Below, piece by piece: positions 60,325 through 64,000 of a stretch of DNA of 64,000 nucleotides (positions are counted from its first letter, which is position 1; the number at the start of each line of letters is the position of its first letter). This stretch comes from Acidobacteriota bacterium (GTDB lineage Bacteria > Acidobacteriota > Thermoanaerobaculia > UBA5066): contig RHKY01000010.1 of NCBI GenBank assembly GCA_008363385.1, positions 62,001 to 126,000 of the forward strand. Direction: 5' to 3'. The translations under genes were made by a program, and so were the position numbers. The notes under the pieces were generated by a model. The model had not been told where the DNA came from and searched no databases. It was given only the letters and a program-made list of their open reading frames with translations.

Positions 60325-60729
60325 TCAGCCCTCCGGCTCGAAGCGGATCAGGACGTCCCCCACCTGGACGGTGGCGCCCGGGGCGGCGGCGACCTCGGAC
60401 ACCTTCCCGGAGCGGGGGGCGTAGATGTAGGTGTCCATCTTCATCGCGTCCAGGAGGACGACGGGCGTCTTGGCCTCGACGGGCGTCCCGGCGGTCACGA
60501 AGACCTTCTGGACGGTCCCGGCGATCGGGCTGCGGATCGTGTCGGCGTCGCGGCCCGAGGGGAGCGGCGCCGGGATCGCTCCTGGTACCGGGGCCGACGG
60601 GGCGGGCGGGGCCGGCATGGCGATCGGCGAGACGAGGGGGAGGGGGCTGGCGATCCGCTCGTCGTCCTCGAGGACCTGGACCTCGACGTCGTAGACCTTC
60701 CCGTTGACGCTGATGCGCAGCTTCTTCAT
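60325..60729 (-). CDS. mmdC: biotin carrier subunit of the decarboxylase
   Basis: 134 aa. The N-terminal strand MKKLRISVNGKVYDVEVQVL and a Pro/Ala linker lead to the biotinyl domain with DAMKMDTY (Lys about residue 101 is the biotin site). The Asp-Ala-Met-Lys-Met order is standard for carboxylase/decarboxylase carriers. ATGA overlap with the upstream gamma-like subunit. Confidence 0.93.
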   Translation of the reverse strand: MKKLRISVNGKVYDVEVQVLEDDERIASPLPLVSPIAMPAPPAPSAPVPGAIPAPLPSGRDADTIRSPIAGTVQKVFVTAGTPVEAKTPVVLLDAMKMDTYIYAPRSGKVSEVAAAPGATVQVGDVLIRFEPEG

Positions 60730-61061
60730 TGCGGGCTCCCGGTCTCCGGGCGGGGCGGGGCCACGCGGTGGGAGACCATGATGTCGAGGCGTCCGGCGCG
60801 GGACCAGGTCTCCTGGCCCGGGAACCTCCCGACGTGGACGCGGTGGATCTTGACCGCCCGCCCGAGCGCGGCGTGCGCGGCGGCGGCCAGGACGGCGACG
60901 AGCTCCTCGGGGACCTCTCCCTCCGAAGGGGCCTTCGCCACCTCGGCCCGGCGGGCTCCGGCCCGGGCGGCGGCCCGGAGGGCGAAGATGAGGACCGTGA
61001 GCAGGCCCATCGCCAGCATCACGGTCGAGAAGCAGGCCAGGGCGACGACGGCTGGGGTCAT
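60726..61061 (-). CDS. mmdD: decarboxylase small membrane subunit (OadG/MmdD-like)
   Basis: 111 aa. One N-terminal membrane helix (VVALACFSTVMLAMGLLTVL) and a soluble tail with VPEELVAVLAAAAHAALG, the conserved OadG/MmdD segment. It organises the complex around the beta subunit. It follows the alpha subunit by 20 nt. Confidence 0.85.
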   Translation of the reverse strand: MTPAVVALACFSTVMLAMGLLTVLIFALRAAARAGARRAEVAKAPSEGEVPEELVAVLAAAAHAALGRAVKIHRVHVGRFPGQETWSRAGRLDIMVSHRVAPPRPETGSPQ

Positions 61062-61081
61062 CGGGGCGCACCTCTCGGGCG

Positions 61082-62614
61082 CTACATCGGGATGTTCCCG
61101 TGCTTCTTCTGCGGGCGGAGGTCGCGCTTGGCCCGGAGGGTGACGAGGCGCTCGATCAGGAGGCGGCGGGTCCAGGACGGCCGGATCACGTCGTCGACGT
61201 GGAGCGACTCGGCCGCGCGGTACGGGTTGGCGTGGAGCTTCCGGTACTCGGCCACCTTCTCCGCGAGGAGGGCGCGCGGGTCCTTCGCCTTGTCCAGCTC
61301 CCGCTTGTACAGGACCCGGGCCGCCCCCTCGGGGCCCATCACCGCGATCTCGGCGGTCGGCCAGGCCAGGACCGAGTCGGCCCCGAGGTCCTTGCTGCAC
61401 ATGGCCAGGTACGCCCCGCCGTACGCCTTCCGGAGGATCACGGTCAGCTTGGCGACCGTGGCGGCCGAGTAGGCGAAGAGCATCTTCGCGCCGTGCCGGA
61501 TGATGCCGCCGTGCTCCTGCGCGACGCCCGGCAGGAACCCCGGCACGTCGACGAACGTGACGATCGGGATGTTGTAGATGTTGCAGGTCCTCACGAACCG
61601 GGCCGCCTTGTCCGAGGCGTCGATGTCGAGCGAGCCCGCCCTGACGAGCGGCTGGTTGGCCACGACGCCGACGACCATCCCGCCGAGGCGGGCGAAGCCG
61701 GTCAGGAGGCTCGGGCCGAAGAGGGGCTGGACCTCGAGGAAGGTCGCGGGGTCGAGGATCCGCGCCAGGACGTCGCGAACGTCGTACGGCTTGCGCGGGT
61801 CCTCCGGGACGACGTCGTCCAGCCCGGGGTCGTCGGCGACGGCCTCGTCGGAGCGGACGTCGGGCGGGCCCTCCAGGTTGTTGGACGGCAGGTACGAGAG
61901 GAGGGCCTGGACGATCGCCACGGCCTCCCGGTCGTCGCGGGCCACGAAGTGGACGTTCCCGGAGACCGACGCGTGGGCCGTCGCGCCGCCGAGCGCCTCG
62001 TCGCTGATCTCCTCGCCGGTGGCCGCCTTGATGACGTCCGGGCCCGCGATGAACATCTTCGCCGTCCGGTCCACCATCACGATGAAGTCCGTGAGGGCCG
62101 GCGAGTAGGCCGCGCCGCCCGCGCACGGCCCCGCGACGACGGAGATCTGCGGGACGACGCCCGACAGGAGCGTGTTCGTGTAGAAGATCTGCCCGTAGCC
62201 GGAGAGCGCCTCGACCCCCTCCTGGATCCGGGCCCCGCCGGAGTCGTTGAAGCCGACGACGGGGAAGCCGCTCTTGAGGGCCCCCCTCAGGCACTCGCAG
62301 ACCTTCTCGGCGTGGAGGCGCCCGACGGCGCCGCCGCCCACCGTGAAGTCCTGCGAGAAGACGAAGACGGGCCGGCCGCCCACCCAGCCCTTGCCGGTGA
62401 CGACGCCGTCGCCGGGGAGGGGCTTGCCGCCGTGCTCCTGGGCGGCGTTGCGGGCGAAGAGGCCGAACTCGACGAAGCTGTCGGGGTCGAGGAGGAGCGC
62501 CAGCCGCTCCCGGGCGGTGAGCTTCCCCTCGCGGTGCTGCTTGTCGATCCGCTGGGGGCCGCCGCCCGCGACGAGGGCGGCGCGCCTCTCGTCCAGGTCG
62601 CTGAATCGCGTCAT
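61082..62614 (-). CDS. mmdA: methylmalonyl-CoA decarboxylase alpha / acyl-CoA carboxyltransferase
   Basis: 510 aa. The fold is a two-part carboxyltransferase: GFNDSGGARIQEGVEALSGY (N-terminal oxyanion region), then GPCAGGAAYSPALTDF, FVDVPGFLPGVAQEHGGII and the ending KKHGNIPM, shared by MmdA and PCC beta. It moves CO2 from the acyl-CoA to biotin. The following genes (mmdD, mmdC, mmdB order) make this a sodium-pump decarboxylase rather than an ATP-dependent carboxylase; no biotin carboxylase gene is present. GGGAGA precedes the ATG. Methylmalonyl-CoA is the most likely substrate. Confidence 0.93.
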   Translation of the reverse strand: MTRFSDLDERRAALVAGGGPQRIDKQHREGKLTARERLALLLDPDSFVEFGLFARNAAQEHGGKPLPGDGVVTGKGWVGGRPVFVFSQDFTVGGGAVGRLHAEKVCECLRGALKSGFPVVGFNDSGGARIQEGVEALSGYGQIFYTNTLLSGVVPQISVVAGPCAGGAAYSPALTDFIVMVDRTAKMFIAGPDVIKAATGEEISDEALGGATAHASVSGNVHFVARDDREAVAIVQALLSYLPSNNLEGPPDVRSDEAVADDPGLDDVVPEDPRKPYDVRDVLARILDPATFLEVQPLFGPSLLTGFARLGGMVVGVVANQPLVRAGSLDIDASDKAARFVRTCNIYNIPIVTFVDVPGFLPGVAQEHGGIIRHGAKMLFAYSAATVAKLTVILRKAYGGAYLAMCSKDLGADSVLAWPTAEIAVMGPEGAARVLYKRELDKAKDPRALLAEKVAEYRKLHANPYRAAESLHVDDVIRPSWTRRLLIERLVTLRAKRDLRPQKKHGNIPM

Positions 62615-62774
62615 CGGGGTCTCCCTCGGGCCCGGGCGGGCCCGCGGGCATCGTAGGGACCGGGCCCGGCCGGCGCCATGATCCGTTTGATCGATGCGTC
62701 CGGGCTGGAGGGACCCGGAGGGATCGGCGGTTTCGGGAGGAAGGGTGGTGCTCCCGGGGTGGCGGGCCCCGGAA

Positions 62775-64000
62775 CTAGCGCCCGGGCGGCTCGTAGAGGA
62801 GGACGGCGGCCCTTCGCCGCTCGAACTCCGCCAGCTCGCCCGCCCAGCCGGCGACGACCTGAGAGGCGCTCTCGCCCCGGGAGAACCGCGCGAGGGCCCC
62901 GCGCGAGGCCAGGAGCGTCCCGAAGCGCGAGGCGTCCCACTCCCTCGGGTGGAGGTCGCGCAGGGCGGAGGCGATCTCGATCCCGAGCGCGACGGGGCGG
63001 ATCGCGGCCCGGTCGACGACGCCGATCCTCACGCCCCGGCAGAGCGCCCCGGCGTGAGGGCCGGAGCCGGGCCGGAACGTGACCGGCGCGAAGCGGACGC
63101 CCGGGACGCGGCGGACCGAGAGGGTGCGCGAGAGGACGGCCGCGTCGACCCACGGCGCCCCGACAACCTCGAACGGGGTCCCCGTCCCCCGGCCGACGGA
63201 GACGTTCGTCAGCTCCAGGAGGGCGACGCCGGGGTAGAGGGCGGCCGCCGTGACCGACCTCAGGTTCGGCGAGGGGTCGACCCACGGGATCCCGGTCTCG
63301 TCGTACCAGAGCGAGCGCCGGTAGCTCGCCATCGCGACGACCGTCAGCGCCACCCCGGGCGTCCGCTCGGAGGCGAAGAGGCGGGCCAGCTCGCCGATCG
63401 TCATCCCGGGGCGGACGGGGATCCGGTGGTAGGCCGTGAACGAGAGGTCGTCGGCGAGCGGGCCCTCGACCACGTCGGCCCCGATCGGGTTCGGCCGGTC
63501 GAGGAGGACGACGCCGACCCCGGCCCTCGCCGCCTCCTCCATCAGGTACCCGAGCGTCGTCAGGTAGGTGTAGAAGCGGCACCCGGCGTCCTGCAGGTCG
63601 ACGACGACGGCGTCCAGCCCCGCGAGGTCCGCGGGCGAGGGGCGCCGCTTCGCCCCGTAGAGCGAGACGACCGGGAGGCCGGTCCCGGGGTCGACCGAGT
63701 CCGGCACCTCCTCGTCGGCCGAGGCGCCGAGCCCGTGCTCCGGGGAGAAGAGCCGCAGGAGCGAGACTCCCGCCCGCCTCGCCTCCTCCGAGCGGAGGAC
63801 GTCGGCGGTCCTCCGCCCGTCGCGCGTGACGCCGGTGGCGTTCGTCAGGAGGCCGACCCGCTTCCCGGCGAGAGGGGCGAACCCCCGCTCGGCGAGAACC
63901 TCCACGCCCGGGCGGACGTCGAAGGCCGGCCCGGCGGGGCGCGACGGAGCGGGCTCGTGACGACGCGGGGCGCGGGCGGCCGCGAGATGCGCGGGGGCGG
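62775..64000 (-). CDS. namZ: NamZ-type exo-beta-N-acetylmuramidase (DUF1343), 5' end beyond window
   Basis: The frame stays open to the window edge, so the start lies outside; a GTG at 63905 is possible but would cut off the conserved V-R-P-G-V-E-V-L opening. Family blocks: KRVGLLTNATGVTRDG, LFSPEHGLGASADE, PVVSLYGAKRRPS, VVDLQDAGCRFYTYLTTL, LLDRPNPIG and PSPNLRSVTAAALYPGVAL with EL/TNVSVGRGT. NamZ removes N-acetylmuramic acid from the ends of peptidoglycan fragments for wall recycling. A signal peptide would be expected in the missing part. Confidence 0.9.
   Translation of the reverse strand, partial: APAHLAAARAPRRHEPAPSRPAGPAFDVRPGVEVLAERGFAPLAGKRVGLLTNATGVTRDGRRTADVLRSEEARRAGVSLLRLFSPEHGLGASADEEVPDSVDPGTGLPVVSLYGAKRRPSPADLAGLDAVVVDLQDAGCRFYTYLTTLGYLMEEAARAGVGVVLLDRPNPIGADVVEGPLADDLSFTAYHRIPVRPGMTIGELARLFASERTPGVALTVVAMASYRRSLWYDETGIPWVDPSPNLRSVTAAALYPGVALLELTNVSVGRGTGTPFEVVGAPWVDAAVLSRTLSVRRVPGVRFAPVTFRPGSGPHAGALCRGVRIGVVDRAAIRPVALGIEIASALRDLHPREWDASRFGTLLASRGALARFSRGESASQVVAGWAGELAEFERRRAAVLLYEPPGR

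Noticed and set aside
1-64000. tRNA, rRNA, riboswitch or origin
   Set aside because: Spacers over 100 bp were read for T-loop motifs, conserved rRNA and DnaA-box clusters; none found.

Overview
The window is very GC-rich (roughly 70-75% by eye), has tightly packed genes on both strands and almost no mobile DNA. It reads as a free-living, Gram-negative-type heterotroph. The gene mix fits an uncultivated Acidobacteriota, most likely near Thermoanaerobaculia: a DUF2339/DUF3999 membrane pair, many secreted peptidases, a secreted protein ending in a DTR...DVNGYWR module, and a sodium-pump decarboxylase. That placement is inference from gene content; there is no rRNA or tRNA here.

Layout. 0-9.7 kb: the end of a TolB-like beta-propeller gene, an Fpg/Nei glycosylase, then a minus-strand block of DUF3999, DUF2339, a GT-C-like membrane protein and a secreted thioredoxin. 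9.8-25.1 kb: a subtilase followed by a GT-C-like protein, an M16 peptidase, a TRIC-type channel, fhs, a group II PLP decarboxylase, a prolyl oligopeptidase and a HEAT-repeat protein. 25.1-27.06 kb: a lower-GC insert carrying one unknown gene, bounded by perfect 40-bp direct repeats that duplicate the 3' end of the next gene. 27.0-32.4 kb: a secreted SGNH-like protein, a PflX-like radical SAM enzyme, then phhA, an iodotyrosine-deiodinase-type flavoprotein and kynB (aromatic amino acid catabolism). 32.5-36.2 kb: an overlapping operon of a membrane-anchored cell-wall amidase, a MamK-like actin and a membrane SPOR protein; this is the most interesting locus. 36.2-48.9 kb: an SDR, a diguanylate cyclase, a RidA-like protein, dinB, an MBL hydrolase coupled to a REC/adenylate cyclase, a TerB-like protein, repeats, feoAB, a tandem-receiver protein coupled to a degenerate rhodanese lipoprotein, a double cNMP-binding protein and a small zinc ribbon. 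48.9-58 kb: kup, two secreted metalloproteases, an MgtC/DUF4010 membrane protein, small secreted proteins and an SDR-type threonine dehydrogenase. 58-64 kb: a SpoIIE phosphatase, a four-gene sodium-translocating methylmalonyl-CoA decarboxylase operon and a NamZ-type muramidase cut by the window edge.

Together the genes show a protein- and amino-acid-degrading lifestyle: secreted peptidases, aromatic amino acid, threonine and one-carbon metabolism, and Na+-coupled decarboxylation. Signalling runs through cyclic nucleotides, c-di-GMP and receivers. Many genes have a TAnnnT-like hexamer only 5-10 nt before the start codon and no Shine-Dalgarno, which suggests common leaderless transcription.
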